A stretch of 64,000 nt of DNA from Burkholderia pseudomultivorans (GCF_902499075.1 NZ_CABVPP010000002.1:1-64000); one strand, 5' to 3'; counted from the stretch's first letter, positions 1 to 10,044 are shown. A program made the numbers and translations. Notes: generated from the letters alone by a model not told the origin.

Positions 1-54
1 GGCTGCGGCTGCGGCTGCGGCTGCGGCTGCGGCTGCGGCTGCGGCTGCGGCTGC
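1..54. repeat. Hexanucleotide repeat GGCTGC x9
   Basis: Nine perfect tandem copies of ggctgc run from base 1 to 54 and probably continue beyond the window edge. On the minus strand they encode alternating Gln-Pro residues in the anti-sigma factor, in frame. Because the unit is six bases, copy-number change would lengthen or shorten the linker without shifting the frame. Confidence 0.95.
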
Positions 55-344
55 GATTCGAACCCGGGACGGGACGCCGGTTCCGGCTGCTGCGCTGCGC
101 TGCCGGCCTCCTCCTCCTCCGCCACCAGCAAAGGCAAACCCGCGAGAATGCGCGCACGCAGCGCGTCCGGCGCACGGTGATAGTCCGCCTGCCGCACGGC
201 CCGCGCCAGCGCGACGATCCGCTCGCGCTCGCGACGGCACGCGTCGCACCCTTCGACATGCCGCTGCACACGCAGCGCATCGGGCGCCGACAACTCGCGA
301 TCGACGTCCGCATCCAGCAGCGCGCGCGCTTCGTTACAGTCCAT
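1..344 (-). CDS. Anti-sigma factor, zinc-finger type (partial, C-terminus off the left edge)
   Basis: Reading from an ATG at 344 with a GGAGG about 6 bases upstream, the protein opens MDCNEARALLDADVDRELS and continues with HVEGCDAC. This is the HC-type zinc-binding anti-sigma domain (Cys3, then His-x3-Cys-x2-Cys) that binds an ECF sigma factor in the cytoplasm. The start overlaps the last 11 bases of the upstream ECF sigma gene, so the two are translationally coupled and are surely a cognate pair. After a Glu-rich linker the chain runs into a (Gln-Pro)n tract and leaves the window. A transmembrane segment is expected further on but cannot be seen. The signal sensed is unknown. Confidence 0.85.
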   Translation of the reverse strand, partial: MDCNEARALLDADVDRELSAPDALRVQRHVEGCDACRRERERIVALARAVRQADYHRAPDALRARILAGLPLLVAEEEEAGSAAQQPEPASRPGFESQPQPQPQPQPQPQPQPQ

Positions 345-975
345 CGATCGCCTCCGATGCGGTTCCGCCGGCCGCCGCCCGGCCCGGCCCGGTGCCGGAT
401 CGCGGCGCTTGCGGGCCGTCGAGCAGCGCGGCGAGCCGGCGCCGGCCGCGCGCGAGCCGCGACATGACCGTGCCGACCGGCACGTCCGCGATCGCCGCGA
501 TCTCGCGGTAGCTCAAATCCTCCATCTCGCGCAGCACCAGCACCTCGCGGTACTCGGCGGGCAGCTTCGCGAGCGCGTCGTTCACGAGCCGGACGTTCTC
601 GCCGCGCAGCAGATGCGCGAGTGGATCCTCGGTCGCCGGCTGCCAGTCGTCGGGCACATCGGCATCGTCGAGCGCCTCGGGCGCCGCGACTTCATGCGCA
701 TGCGTACGGCGCCGCCACTCGGTGTACCAGGTGTGGCGCACGATCGTCAGCAACCAGGGCCGCGCGTTGTCGCCGCGGCACGAATCGATGAAGCGCAGCG
801 CACGCACGCAGGCTTCCTGCACGACGTCGTCGGCGTCGCCGGCGCTGCCGCTCAGCCAGCGCGCAAGGTTGTACGCGGCGTCGAGATGCGGCAGCACGAG
901 CGCGCGAAACCGCTCGCCGCGCGCCGCCGCGTCGCGCTCCGACCGCCCATCGACCGCCTGTCCGGCTTGCCCCAC
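334..975 (-). CDS. RNA polymerase ECF-type sigma-70 factor
   Basis: 213 residues, the usual length for an ECF sigma factor. Sigma region 2 is seen around residues 25-95 (HLDAAYNLARWL, then DADDVVQEACVRALRF). Region 4 lies around residues 130-185 (LPAEYREVLVLREMEDLSYREIA, then PVGTVMSRLARGRRRL, the recognition helix for the -35 element). It directs RNA polymerase to a small regulon and is held inactive by the anti-sigma factor encoded just downstream, whose start overlaps this stop. The C-terminal tail after region 4 is a low-complexity Gly/Ala/Pro stretch. Which of the many Burkholderia ECF groups it belongs to cannot be decided by eye. Confidence 0.93.
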   Translation of the reverse strand: MGQAGQAVDGRSERDAAARGERFRALVLPHLDAAYNLARWLSGSAGDADDVVQEACVRALRFIDSCRGDNARPWLLTIVRHTWYTEWRRRTHAHEVAAPEALDDADVPDDWQPATEDPLAHLLRGENVRLVNDALAKLPAEYREVLVLREMEDLSYREIAAIADVPVGTVMSRLARGRRRLAALLDGPQAPRSGTGPGRAAAGGTASEAIDGL

Positions 976-1159
976 ATGGCCTCCCTGGTCCCGGCGGCCG
1001 AAGCCGCGCCCCTGCTGCGCGACGCCCGGACAGACCGGCTTCGCGCGCGCTCGATGACCTATACCGGCGCTGTGTCGAGTTTATTCCCGCCGCATGCATG
1101 CAAAACGGAAAATAACCGGATACCCACGCCGGGACAGGCGCAGACAAGCACTGCCCGCG

Positions 1160-2071
1160 TTACGGCGTGCTGCTCCAGTAACCGGGGCGCGCATAGGCGT
1201 CGCGCAGATAGTCGATGAAATAGCGCACGCGCGCGGGCACATAGCGCTGCTGCGGATAGACCGCAAGAATGTCGTAGTCCGGCAGCGCGTATTCGTCGAG
1301 CACGGTCTCGAGTTCGCCCGTTTCGAGCTGGGCGGCGATTTCCCATGTCGAGCGCCAGCCGAGCCCGAGGCCTTCGGCCACCCAGCGATGCAGCAGTTCG
1401 CCGTCGTTGCAGTCGAGATTGCCCGTCACGCGCATCGTCACGATCTTGCCGTGACGCTGGAAATACCAGCCGCGGTTCTGCCCGCCCTGCAGGTTGAACG
1501 CCAGGCAGTTGTGCTGCAACAGGTCGTCGAGCGACTTCGGCCGTCCGTGCCGGCGAAAGTACTCGGGCGTGCCGCAGACGACGCGCCGGTTCGACGCGAG
1601 CTTCACCGCGACGAAGTTCGGATCGACCGCGCCGCCGATCCGGATCGACAGGTCGTAGCCTTCGCGCACCAAGTCGACGACGCGATCGGTCAGGTTGAAC
1701 GACAGCTGCATCTCGGGCTTGTCGACGAGAAAGCCCGGCGCATGCGGCGCGACGTGCTTGCGGCCGAACGCGGCCGGCGCGGACACGATCAGGTGCCCGC
1801 TGACCGCGCGCCGCCCGGCGGCCAGCTCGTTCTCGGCCTGGTCCCACTCGGTGAGCAGCCCGCGGCAGCGTTCGAGGAACGCCGCCCCCTCCTCGCTGAC
1901 GACCAGCCGCCGCGTCGAGCGATACATCAGCTTCACGCCGAGCCGCTTTTCGAGCGCGTCGATGCGCCGCCCCAGCACGACCGGCGACACGCCCTCCTCG
2001 AGCGCCGCCGCCGCCAGGCTCCCCGCGTCCGCCACCCGCACGAACGTCTCGATCTGCTTGAAACGATCCAT
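1160..2071 (-). CDS. LysR-family transcriptional regulator
   Basis: 303 residues from an ATG preceded by GGAGA. The N-terminus MDRFKQIETFVRVADAGSL begins a winged helix-turn-helix (residues 1-60) and is followed by a LysR substrate-binding domain of normal length. It is transcribed divergently from gcl-hyi-glxR with 270 bases between them. In LysR systems that arrangement usually means the protein controls the neighbouring operon and itself, so it is a good candidate regulator of glyoxylate use. The inducer is not known from sequence. An upstream in-frame extension exists but has no ribosome-binding site. Confidence 0.88.
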   Translation of the reverse strand: MDRFKQIETFVRVADAGSLAAAALEEGVSPVVLGRRIDALEKRLGVKLMYRSTRRLVVSEEGAAFLERCRGLLTEWDQAENELAAGRRAVSGHLIVSAPAAFGRKHVAPHAPGFLVDKPEMQLSFNLTDRVVDLVREGYDLSIRIGGAVDPNFVAVKLASNRRVVCGTPEYFRRHGRPKSLDDLLQHNCLAFNLQGGQNRGWYFQRHGKIVTMRVTGNLDCNDGELLHRWVAEGLGLGWRSTWEIAAQLETGELETVLDEYALPDYDILAVYPQQRYVPARVRYFIDYLRDAYARPGYWSSTP

Positions 2072-2229
2072 CCCTGTCTCCGTTCGACCGGGGCCCGCGC
2101 GCAGGCAGTCGCACCGGTCCGATGCTTCGACGACGCGCGGATTGCGCAACCGCACCCGATCGCGCGGAGCCCGCGCCTGCCATCCGGCATCGGCGAAAGC
2201 CCCGTCCACCCGTCATTCGATACTTTTAG

Positions 2230-2237
2230 TTTCGAAA
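2230..2237. promoter_or_regulatory. Palindrome in the LysR/gcl intergenic region, candidate regulator site
   Basis: An 8-base perfect palindrome, TTTCGAAA, sits in a locally AT-rich patch about 105 bases upstream of gcl and 160 bases upstream of the divergent LysR gene. It could be part of the LysR binding region. No convincing -35/-10 pair was found next to it, so this is weak evidence. Confidence 0.25.
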
Positions 2238-2341
2238 TAAGCGACTTCGGCTGATCTTATCAAACCTTTCCTGCATCCCTAAAGTGTTCCCAACAGACCG
2301 ATTACCGAGATCCACCCCATTTCAGGTTCAAGGAGACATTC

Positions 2342-4117
<1,776 letters not shown>

Positions 4118-4161
4118 CCCGCAGGACATTTTTTGACTGACCGACCGAAGAGGCTTAGCTC

Positions 4162-4971
4162 ATGCCGAAGTTTGCTGCAAACCTGACCATGCTGTTCAAC
4201 GAAGTACCGTTCCTCGACCGCTTCAAGGCGGCCGCGGACGCGGGCTTCGACGCCGTCGAGTTCCTGTTCCCGTATCCGTACGCGAAGGAGGAACTCGCCG
4301 AACGGCTCGAGACGCACCGCCTGCGCCTCGTGCTGCACAACCTGCCGGCCGGCAACTGGGATCAGGGCGAGCGCGGGATCGCGTGCCTGCCCGATCGCAT
4401 CGGCGAATTCCAGGAAGGCGTCGGCCGCGCGATCGAGTACGCGAAGGCGCTGAAGGTGCCGCAGCTGAACTGTCTCGTCGGCATTCCGTCGGCGAGCACC
4501 GCGCGCGACAAGACCTTCGTGACGATCGTCGACAACCTGCGCTTCGCCGCCGATGCGCTGAAGCGCGAAGGCATCCGCCTGCTGGTCGAGCCGTGCAACA
4601 GCTTCGACATCCCGGGCTTCGCGCTGAACCGTTCGGCCGAAGGGCTCGACGTGATCCGCGCGGTCGGCTCGGACAACCTGTTCCTGCAGTACGACATCTA
4701 TCACATGCAGCGCATGGAAGGCGAACTGGCCGCGACGATCGAACGCAACCTCGCGTCGATCGGCCACGTGCAGCTCGCGGACAACCCGGGCCGCAACGAG
4801 CCGGGCACCGGCGAGATCAACTACGCGTTCCTGTTCGCGCTGCTCGACCGGCTCGGCTATAACGGTTACGTCGGCTGCGAATACAAGCCCCGCACCACCA
4901 CGACGGAAGGACTCGGCTGGCTGCAAAGCGTCGCCGGCTGCGCAGCGGGTTCCGCGCGCCGCGCCGCCTGA
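4162..4971 (+). CDS. hyi: Hydroxypyruvate isomerase
   Basis: 269 residues, slightly longer than the E. coli Hyi. It is a sugar-phosphate-isomerase-like TIM barrel that interconverts hydroxypyruvate and tartronate semialdehyde. Recognisable pieces are MPKFAANLTMLFNEVPFLDRF at the start, LLVEPCNSFDIPGF around residue 142 and YDIYHMQRMEGEL around residue 176, which carry metal and substrate ligands. It lies between gcl and glxR with short gaps and is read in the same direction. The last 20 or so residues (after GLGWL) are Ala/Gly-rich and look like a lineage-specific tail. Confidence 0.95.
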   Translation: MPKFAANLTMLFNEVPFLDRFKAAADAGFDAVEFLFPYPYAKEELAERLETHRLRLVLHNLPAGNWDQGERGIACLPDRIGEFQEGVGRAIEYAKALKVPQLNCLVGIPSASTARDKTFVTIVDNLRFAADALKREGIRLLVEPCNSFDIPGFALNRSAEGLDVIRAVGSDNLFLQYDIYHMQRMEGELAATIERNLASIGHVQLADNPGRNEPGTGEINYAFLFALLDRLGYNGYVGCEYKPRTTTTEGLGWLQSVAGCAAGSARRAA

Positions 4972-5012
4972 GCCCCGCCCTTCCCGTTTTCGCCCCTATA
5001 GGAGACTTTCAC

Positions 5013-5903
5013 ATGGCAACCATCGGTTTCATCGGCCTCGGCATCATGGGCGCGCACATGGCGCGCAACCTGCTCAAGGGCGACCACCAGCTCGTCGTGA
5101 ACGGCGCGTTCCCGATCCCCGACGACCTGCGTGCGAGCGCGAAGGTCGTCGCGAACTCGACCGAAGTCGCGCAGAACGCGGACATCATCATCTCGATGGT
5201 GCCCGATACGCCCGACGTGCGTAACGTGCTGTTCGCCGACGACGGCGTCGCGAAGGGTCTGACGGCCGGCAAGCTCGTGATCGACATGAGCTCGATCTCG
5301 CCGCTCGACACGCAGGAGTTCGCGAAGCAGATCAACGCGCTCGGCTGCGACTACCTCGACGCGCCGGTGTCCGGCGGCGAAGTCGGCGCGCGCGAAGCGT
5401 CGCTGACGATCATGGTCGGCGGCCCGGAGAAGGCGTTCGAGCGCGCGAAGCCGCTGTTCGAGAAGATGGGCAAGAACATCACGCTCGTCGGCGACAACGG
5501 CGCGGGCCAGACCTGCAAGGTCGCGAACCAGATCATCGTCGCGCTGAACATCGAGGCCGTCGGCGAAGCGCTGCTGTTCGCCGCCCGCTCGGGCGCCGAT
5601 CCGGAGCGCGTGCGCCAGGCGCTGATGGGCGGCTTCGCGGCATCGCGCATCCTCGAGGTGCACGGCGCGCGGATGACCAAGCGCACGTTCGATCCGGGCT
5701 TCCGCATCGAGCTGCACCAGAAGGACCTGAACCTCGCGCTCGACGGCGCACGCAAGCTCGGCCTCGCGCTGCCGCACACCGCGAGCGCGCAGCAGCTGTT
5801 CAGCGTGTGCGCATCGCACGGCGGCAAGGCATGGGATCACTCGGCGCTCGTGCGCGCGCTCGAGATCATGTCGAACTTCGAGATCGAGAAGACTGCAGGC
5901 TGA
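5013..5903 (+). CDS. glxR: 2-hydroxy-3-oxopropionate (tartronate semialdehyde) reductase
   Basis: 296 residues, a beta-hydroxyacid dehydrogenase that reduces tartronate semialdehyde to D-glycerate with NAD(P)H. This finishes the route from glyoxylate started by gcl. The Rossmann motif GFIGLGIMGAHMARNL is at residues 5-20. The substrate loop APVSGGEVGA lies near residue 118 and the catalytic-Lys helix GQTCKVANQI near residue 168. A GGAGA lies 9 bases before the ATG. It is the third gene of the operon. garR is an equally valid family name, but the gcl-hyi context favours glxR. Confidence 0.95.
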   Translation: MATIGFIGLGIMGAHMARNLLKGDHQLVVNGAFPIPDDLRASAKVVANSTEVAQNADIIISMVPDTPDVRNVLFADDGVAKGLTAGKLVIDMSSISPLDTQEFAKQINALGCDYLDAPVSGGEVGAREASLTIMVGGPEKAFERAKPLFEKMGKNITLVGDNGAGQTCKVANQIIVALNIEAVGEALLFAARSGADPERVRQALMGGFAASRILEVHGARMTKRTFDPGFRIELHQKDLNLALDGARKLGLALPHTASAQQLFSVCASHGGKAWDHSALVRALEIMSNFEIEKTAG

Positions 5904-6369
5904 ACGCAGGCCGCGTAACGCGGATGCCATGACGCGCGGTCCGTCGCGATGACGGACGCGCGGGAAACACAGCGCGACGGGCCGCGGCCGGTCGCATCGA
6001 TGCGCACTGCGCATCACGGTGGGGCGCCCCGCCGCGTATCGCTGATCGCGTGCGCGGCGGGGCGAAAAACGCCGCTCTGGGCTGAGAGCGGCGTGGTGGG
6101 GTCCGCAGCGGCACCCGGCGGCGCCGGGGAAGCCTTGGTCGGTCAGACGTCGTCGTCGGGTGTCCGCCTGTCGGATTTCGCGTATTACATTTCTTTACGT
6201 TCGGGCGTGCGATTTTTCATGCAATCGTCGTCATGAACGCCTACACTTTCGCCACGCCTTTCGAGAAAACCGCCGCGCCTGCGTTCACCTTCGGTGGCCG
6301 CACCCAGCGCGGTGTTTTTTTCGCCACTTCACGGCGCGTTTTCTTTTCAACCACCTAAGGAGTGCAACG
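5904..6369. other. Intergenic region without a credible gene
   Basis: 466 bases between glxR and the LysM gene. Open frames here have no ribosome-binding site or recognisable protein and look like chance ORFs. The left part is GC-rich. The right part (6175-6360) is less GC-rich and should hold the promoter and leader of the LysM gene. A terminator-like hairpin that faces the minus strand lies at 6066-6092 and is listed separately. Confidence 0.6.
6066..6092 (-). terminator. Orphan rho-independent terminator on the minus strand
   Basis: GCCGCTCT at 6071-6078 pairs perfectly with AGAGCGGC at 6085-6092 around a 6-base loop. Read on the minus strand, the stem is followed by G and then TTTTT (AAAAA at 6065-6069 on plus). 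On the plus strand the stem is not followed by T residues. No minus-strand gene lies upstream to use it, so it may end a small RNA. Confidence 0.5.
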
Positions 6370-6840
6370 ATGGGTCTTCTTTCGTTTATTAAAGAGGCGG
6401 GTGAAAAACTGCTCGGTCACGCCGACGCGCAAGCGGCGGAAGATCCGAATGCCGCGAACCAGACCGCGGCCGACGCAATCAAGAACTACATCGGCACGCA
6501 GGGTCTCGACACGTCGAACCTGACCGTCGCATTCGACGGCGCGTCGCGCACCGTGTCGCTGTCGGGCAGCGTGCCCGATCTCGATACGAAGGCCAAGGTC
6601 AAGGTCGCGGCCGGCAACGTGCAGGGCGTCGCGGGCGTCAACGACGACGGCCTGCAGCCGGACGATCCGGAAGTCCAGTACCACGACGTGAAGCCGGGCG
6701 ACACGCTGTCGGCGATCGCGAAGGAAGTGTACGGCGACGCGAACAAGTATCCGGCGATCTTCGAAGCGAACAAGCCGATGCTGTCGAGCCCGGACCGGAT
6801 CTACCCGGGCCAGAAGCTCGTGATTCCGCCGCAGTCCTGA
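6370..6840 (+). CDS. kbp: BON and LysM domain protein, potassium-binding protein Kbp family
   Basis: 156 residues starting MGLLSFIKEAGEKLLG from an ATG with AAGGAG 7 bases upstream. A BON domain (about residues 35-95) is followed by a LysM domain (about 105-155: YHDVKPGDTLSAIAKEVYG, IFEANKPMLSSP, IYPGQKLVIP). Length, N-terminus and domain order match E. coli Kbp (YgaU), a cytoplasmic K+-binding protein needed for growth at high external potassium. There is no signal peptide, so it is not a secreted peptidoglycan binder despite its LysM domain. A longer frame exists upstream but lacks a ribosome-binding site. Confidence 0.9.
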   Translation: MGLLSFIKEAGEKLLGHADAQAAEDPNAANQTAADAIKNYIGTQGLDTSNLTVAFDGASRTVSLSGSVPDLDTKAKVKVAAGNVQGVAGVNDDGLQPDDPEVQYHDVKPGDTLSAIAKEVYGDANKYPAIFEANKPMLSSPDRIYPGQKLVIPPQS

Positions 6841-6865
6841 TCATTCGCGCGGAATCGACGTACGA

Positions 6866-6891
6866 AAAAAGCAGGCCGCGGCCTGCTTTTT
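6866..6891. terminator. Bidirectional rho-independent terminator
   Basis: GCAGGCCGCGGCCTGC at 6871-6886 is a perfect palindrome flanked by A5-6 on the left and T5 on the right. It therefore works in both directions, between the convergent kbp (plus) and asparaginase (minus) genes. Confidence 0.9.
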
Positions 6892-6941
6892 CTATTGGCG
6901 CCGCCGAACCGCCCGATCGGCGGCCGTCGGTCAGCGGTCGC

Positions 6942-7964
6942 TCAGCAGGTATCGAACAGGCGCTGCAGTTCGTCGCGCGCGCCGATGCCGTTCGCGAGCG
7001 CGAGCATCAGCAGCACGCGCGCCTTGAACGGGCTCAGCGACCCCGCGCTCACGAAGCCGAGCGCATCGTCGTTCGCGGCGCCGTTGCGCATCACGTGCCC
7101 CGAGCCGACGCGCGAGGCACGCACCACGGCAACCCCCGCCTTCACCGCATCGGCCAGCGCCGCCTGCAGCGTGGCGTGGATCGAGCCGTTGCCGGTGCCT
7201 GCGACGACGAGCCCGCGCACGCCGGCCGCAACGAACGCATCGACGGCCGTGCGCGTCGCGCCCGCGTAGCTCGCGACGACGTCGACCGGCGGCCATGCAT
7301 CGGCGATCGCCAGCCGCGCATCGCGCGAACGCGTGACGCGGCGCGCGAATTCGACGCGGCCGTCCTGCACCCAGCCGAGCGCGCCGAGCTCCGGCGAATG
7401 GAACGCATCGACCGCGTAGGTGCTCGTCTTCACGACGTCGCGCGCGCCGTGGATGCGGTTGTTGAACGCGACCAGCACGCCCTGCCCGCGCGCGGCCGGA
7501 TCGGCGGCGACCGTCACCGCGTTCAGCAGGTTCAGCGGGCCGTCGGACGACAGCGCGGTCGCCGGGCGCATCGCGGCCGTCAGCACGACGGGCTTGTCGC
7601 CGCTCGCGACCAGGTGCAGTGCGTATGCGGTTTCCTCGAGCGTATCGGTGCCGTGCGTGATCACGATGCCGTCGACCGCCGGATCGGCGCTCAGCGCGGC
7701 GACGCGCGCGGCCAGCGTGTTCCATAGCGGCAGCGCGAGATCCTTGCTGTCGATGCTGGCGACCTGTTCGGCGTCGACGCGCGCGACCGTCGCGAGCGCG
7801 GGCACCGCGTCGAGCAGGAAATTGACGCCGAGCGCGCCGGCCTGGTAGCCGGCCGTGCTGGCCGCGTCCGGCGCGGCGCCGGCGATGGTGCCGCCGGTGG
7901 CGAGCACAACGATGCGCGGCAGGAGCGCCGCGGACGAAGGGGAAGCGGAATTCGGAGTATTCAT
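6942..7964 (-). CDS. L-asparaginase
   Basis: 340 residues from the ATG at 7964. It hydrolyses L-asparagine to aspartate and ammonia. The first nucleophile-Thr motif LATGGTIAG is near residue 22 and the second, ITHGTDTLEETAYALHL, near residue 100. Both are diagnostic of the asparaginase/glutaminase fold. No cleavable signal peptide is visible: the N-terminus is Ser/Pro/Ala-rich rather than basic plus hydrophobic. A cytoplasmic location is therefore likely, although the sequence resembles the bacterial periplasmic class. No clear Shine-Dalgarno precedes this ATG. A start 23 codons upstream is possible. Confidence 0.92.
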   Translation of the reverse strand: MNTPNSASPSSAALLPRIVVLATGGTIAGAAPDAASTAGYQAGALGVNFLLDAVPALATVARVDAEQVASIDSKDLALPLWNTLAARVAALSADPAVDGIVITHGTDTLEETAYALHLVASGDKPVVLTAAMRPATALSSDGPLNLLNAVTVAADPAARGQGVLVAFNNRIHGARDVVKTSTYAVDAFHSPELGALGWVQDGRVEFARRVTRSRDARLAIADAWPPVDVVASYAGATRTAVDAFVAAGVRGLVVAGTGNGSIHATLQAALADAVKAGVAVVRASRVGSGHVMRNGAANDDALGFVSAGSLSPFKARVLLMLALANGIGARDELQRLFDTC

Positions 7965-8106
7965 GGCCGCGATTGTAATGGCTGGCGGCCGGATTCCGGC
8001 GGAATCGGCGATGCCGCCGCGCCGCGCGCTCATGGTTTATCCCGATCGCTGTGCCACGCGGGACGTCAACGCTCGCGCGGCCGGCGGCGTTATAGGAAGT
8101 GCCGTT

Positions 8107-8135
8107 TTGGTGTTTTCACATTGATTTGCCATAAT
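8107..8135 (+). promoter_or_regulatory. Candidate sigma-70 promoter of the psiF-like gene
   Basis: TTGGTG at 8107-8112 and CATAAT at 8130-8135 are separated by 17 bases. Transcription would begin near 8142, giving a leader of about 90 bases before the ATG at 8233. Confidence 0.45.
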
Positions 8136-8232
8136 CGGAACGCGCAATGCGATGCGACCCTACCCTGTGTCGCACGGCTTGCGCTTCGTGACGGCGTCGA
8201 TAACACGCAATTCACCCCATGGGAGTGTCGAA

Positions 8233-8523
8233 ATGAAAATCCAATCGCTCGTAGCCGCAGTGCTTCTCGGCGGCATGCTGGCTTCCCCCGCCTTCGCGGC
8301 GAACAGCCAGCAGGACAAGATGAAGGCCTGCAACACGCAGGCAGCCGGCAAGACGGGCGATGAACGCAAGGCGTTCATGAAGGACTGCCTGTCGGCGAAG
8401 CCTGCGAAGAAGATGAGCCAGCAGGAAAAGATGAAGGCCTGCAACATGCAGGCAGCCGACAAGAAGGGCGACGACCGCAAGGCGTTCATGAAGAGCTGCC
8501 TGAGCAACCAGCCGGCCGCCTGA
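8233..8523 (+). CDS. psiF: PsiF repeat family periplasmic protein
   Basis: 96 residues. A signal peptide (MKIQSLVAAVLLGGMLASPA...) ends at AFA/A about residue 22. The mature part is two tandem PsiF repeats, residues 26-57 and 63-94, each of the form KMKACN-QAA-K-GD-RKAFMK-CLS with two Cys. PsiF was first seen as a phosphate-starvation-inducible E. coli gene; its molecular role is unknown. Secreted small protein, probably with disulfides. It has its own candidate promoter and a strong terminator, so it is monocistronic. No Pho box was recognised. Confidence 0.9.
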   Translation: MKIQSLVAAVLLGGMLASPAFAANSQQDKMKACNTQAAGKTGDERKAFMKDCLSAKPAKKMSQQEKMKACNMQAADKKGDDRKAFMKSCLSNQPAA

Positions 8524-8544
8524 GTCCCGGCGCTCCCGCCTCGG

Positions 8545-8579
8545 ATGCCGCGCACCGCTTCGGCGGGCGCGGCATTTTT
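8545..8579 (+). terminator. Rho-independent terminator of psiF
   Basis: ATGCCGCGC (8545-8553) pairs with GCGCGGCAT (8567-8575). A nested CCGC-TTCG-GCGG hairpin fills the loop, and TTTTT follows. Confidence 0.9.
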
Positions 8580-8781
8580 GTTTTGGTTGCACGCGCATCG
8601 ACGCGCGATGCCGCGATCCGCACCGCACGCTCCGGCGCACGGCGTGCGTCCGCTCCAACATGGTGCGGCAATTCGCCGCGTTTTCTTCTATGATGGCTGC
8701 AACGCGGCCCATCCAAGTACAAGAAGCGCCATCGGGCCGCCCTCGAGACGGACGCGCACGCCGCGTCAAACGGAGGCTTGG

Positions 8782-9231
8782 ATGGCATGGAGACAACACC
8801 GCTGGTTCCGCCGCTGGGTGATCGTGATCGTGTTCTGGGCCGTGCCCGTCGCGATCGTCGCCGTGCGCGAGATCCGCGAGGAGATGGCCTACAACAAGGC
8901 CGACCTGCAGCTCGCGCTGACCACCTGGCAGCTCACCGACGCGCAGCAGGCGGCAGGCGCCGCCGCGAAGTGTCACGGCGAGCCCGACGAGGCGCGCGCG
9001 GCCGGCTGCCCGGCCGACGTGCTGGCCGCCAACGCGCCGCGCCAGCAGGCCGCCCGCGACGAATACGTGGTGCGCCGCAATACGCTCGCGAGCTATCTGT
9101 GGCACGCGTTCGTCGGCTACTGGGTCGTGCCGGCGGCGTTCCTGTTCGCGTGCGGCGTCGTGATCGCGCTGATCCGCCGCGCGCTGCGGCGCCCGCCGAT
9201 CAAGCCGCCCGTCCCGCCGGTTACGCACTGA
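8782..9231 (+). CDS. Small two-TM inner membrane protein of unknown function
   Basis: 149 residues from an ATG with GGAGG 6 bases upstream (8772-8776). A first transmembrane helix lies at about residues 11-27 (RWVIVIVFWAVPVAIVAV). A charged, Gln/Ala-rich stretch of some 85 residues follows, probably periplasmic, with two Cys (KCHGEP and GCPAD). A second helix is at about residues 112-134 (FVGYWVVPAAFLFACGVVIAL), then a basic, Pro-rich tail. Basic ends on both sides suggest cytoplasmic termini. I do not recognise the family and the neighbours give no functional hint. Confidence 0.75.
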   Translation: MAWRQHRWFRRWVIVIVFWAVPVAIVAVREIREEMAYNKADLQLALTTWQLTDAQQAAGAAAKCHGEPDEARAAGCPADVLAANAPRQQAARDEYVVRRNTLASYLWHAFVGYWVVPAAFLFACGVVIALIRRALRRPPIKPPVPPVTH

Positions 9232-9385
9232 CGCGGCTCGTCTGCGTCGCTCGCTTTCCTCGCCCTCCCAGCGGGGCGCGCGGCGTGTCGACGCCCGCGC
9301 GCCGGTGCGTCCGTTGGCGCGCCGCGACACCGCGCGCGATTTGACGCTTTTTCACGCCGGAATGAAAAGCGGCTGTAATCCGCTG

Positions 9386-9394
9386 TGATATAAC
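9386..9394 (+). promoter_or_regulatory. Candidate extended -10 promoter of the SYLF lipoprotein gene
   Basis: TGATATAAC reads as TGn-TATAAC, an extended -10 element, 62 bases before the ATG at 9457. There is no good -35 at the expected distance, which extended -10 promoters can lack. Confidence 0.4.
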
Positions 9395-9456
9395 TGCCGA
9401 CGGGGTCCGCTCCCTGAGCGAGACTCACTCCGAACATCATCCGATGGAGAAGAACG

Positions 9457-10044
9457 ATGCAAAAACGGAATCTTGTGCTGAAAGCCGCCGCTGCGCTCAT
9501 CGTCGGTAGCCTCGCGCTCACCGGTTGTACCACCACCCCCGACAAGCCCGACAACGCCGCGACCAACGCGTCGAAGCGTCAGGCGATCGACTCAAGCGTC
9601 GACGCCACGCTGTCGCGCATGTATTCGACGGTCAAGGGTTCGCGCGAACTCGTCGCGAAGTCGCGCGGCGTGCTGGTCTTCCCCGACGTGATCCAGGCCG
9701 GCTTCATCGTCGGCGGCCAGTCGGGCAACGGCGCGCTGCGCGTCGGCGGCAGCACGGTCGGCTACTACAACACGTCGTCGCTGTCGGTCGGCCTGCAGGC
9801 CGGTGCGCAGTCGAAGGCGATCGTGTTCCTGTTCATGACGCAGCAGGCGCTCGACGAATTCCGCGGCTCGGACGGCTGGGCCGCCGGCGCCGGCGCATCG
9901 GTCGCGCTCGTGAAGATGGGCGCGAACGGCGCAGTCGACACGACCACGGCCACCGCGCCGGTCCAGGTCATCGTGCTGACCAACGCGGGCCTGATGGGCG
10001 ACGTGTCGATCAACGGCACGAAGGTCACGAAGCTCAAGATCTGA
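9457..10044 (+). CDS. SYLF (YSC84-like) domain lipoprotein
   Basis: 195 residues. A lipoprotein signal peptide ends in the lipobox LTGC with the lipidated Cys at residue 24. The rest is one SYLF/YSC84-type domain (about 45-195). Its typical segments are AKSRGVLVFPDVIQAGFIVGGQSGNG, VGYYNTSSLSVGLQAGAQSKAIVFLFM and VIVLTNAGLMGDVSINGTKV. SYLF domains bind phosphoinositides in eukaryotes; in Burkholderia these are outer-membrane-associated lipoproteins of unknown job. GGAGAA precedes the ATG. The gene has its own promoter candidate and a strong terminator, so it stands alone. Confidence 0.88.
   Translation: MQKRNLVLKAAAALIVGSLALTGCTTTPDKPDNAATNASKRQAIDSSVDATLSRMYSTVKGSRELVAKSRGVLVFPDVIQAGFIVGGQSGNGALRVGGSTVGYYNTSSLSVGLQAGAQSKAIVFLFMTQQALDEFRGSDGWAAGAGASVALVKMGANGAVDTTTATAPVQVIVLTNAGLMGDVSINGTKVTKLKI

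Noticed and set aside
55-80. gattcgaacccgggac resembles the T-arm of a tRNA (reverse complement), suggesting a tRNA fragment or attachment site.
   Set aside because: It lies inside the anti-sigma coding frame and no other tRNA arms flank it. Chance match in GC-rich sequence.
177-1218. Long plus-strand open frames opposite the sigma factor and LysR genes.
   Set aside because: Arg/Ala/His-rich shadow frames of the minus-strand genes, typical of high-GC DNA; no domain or ribosome-binding site.
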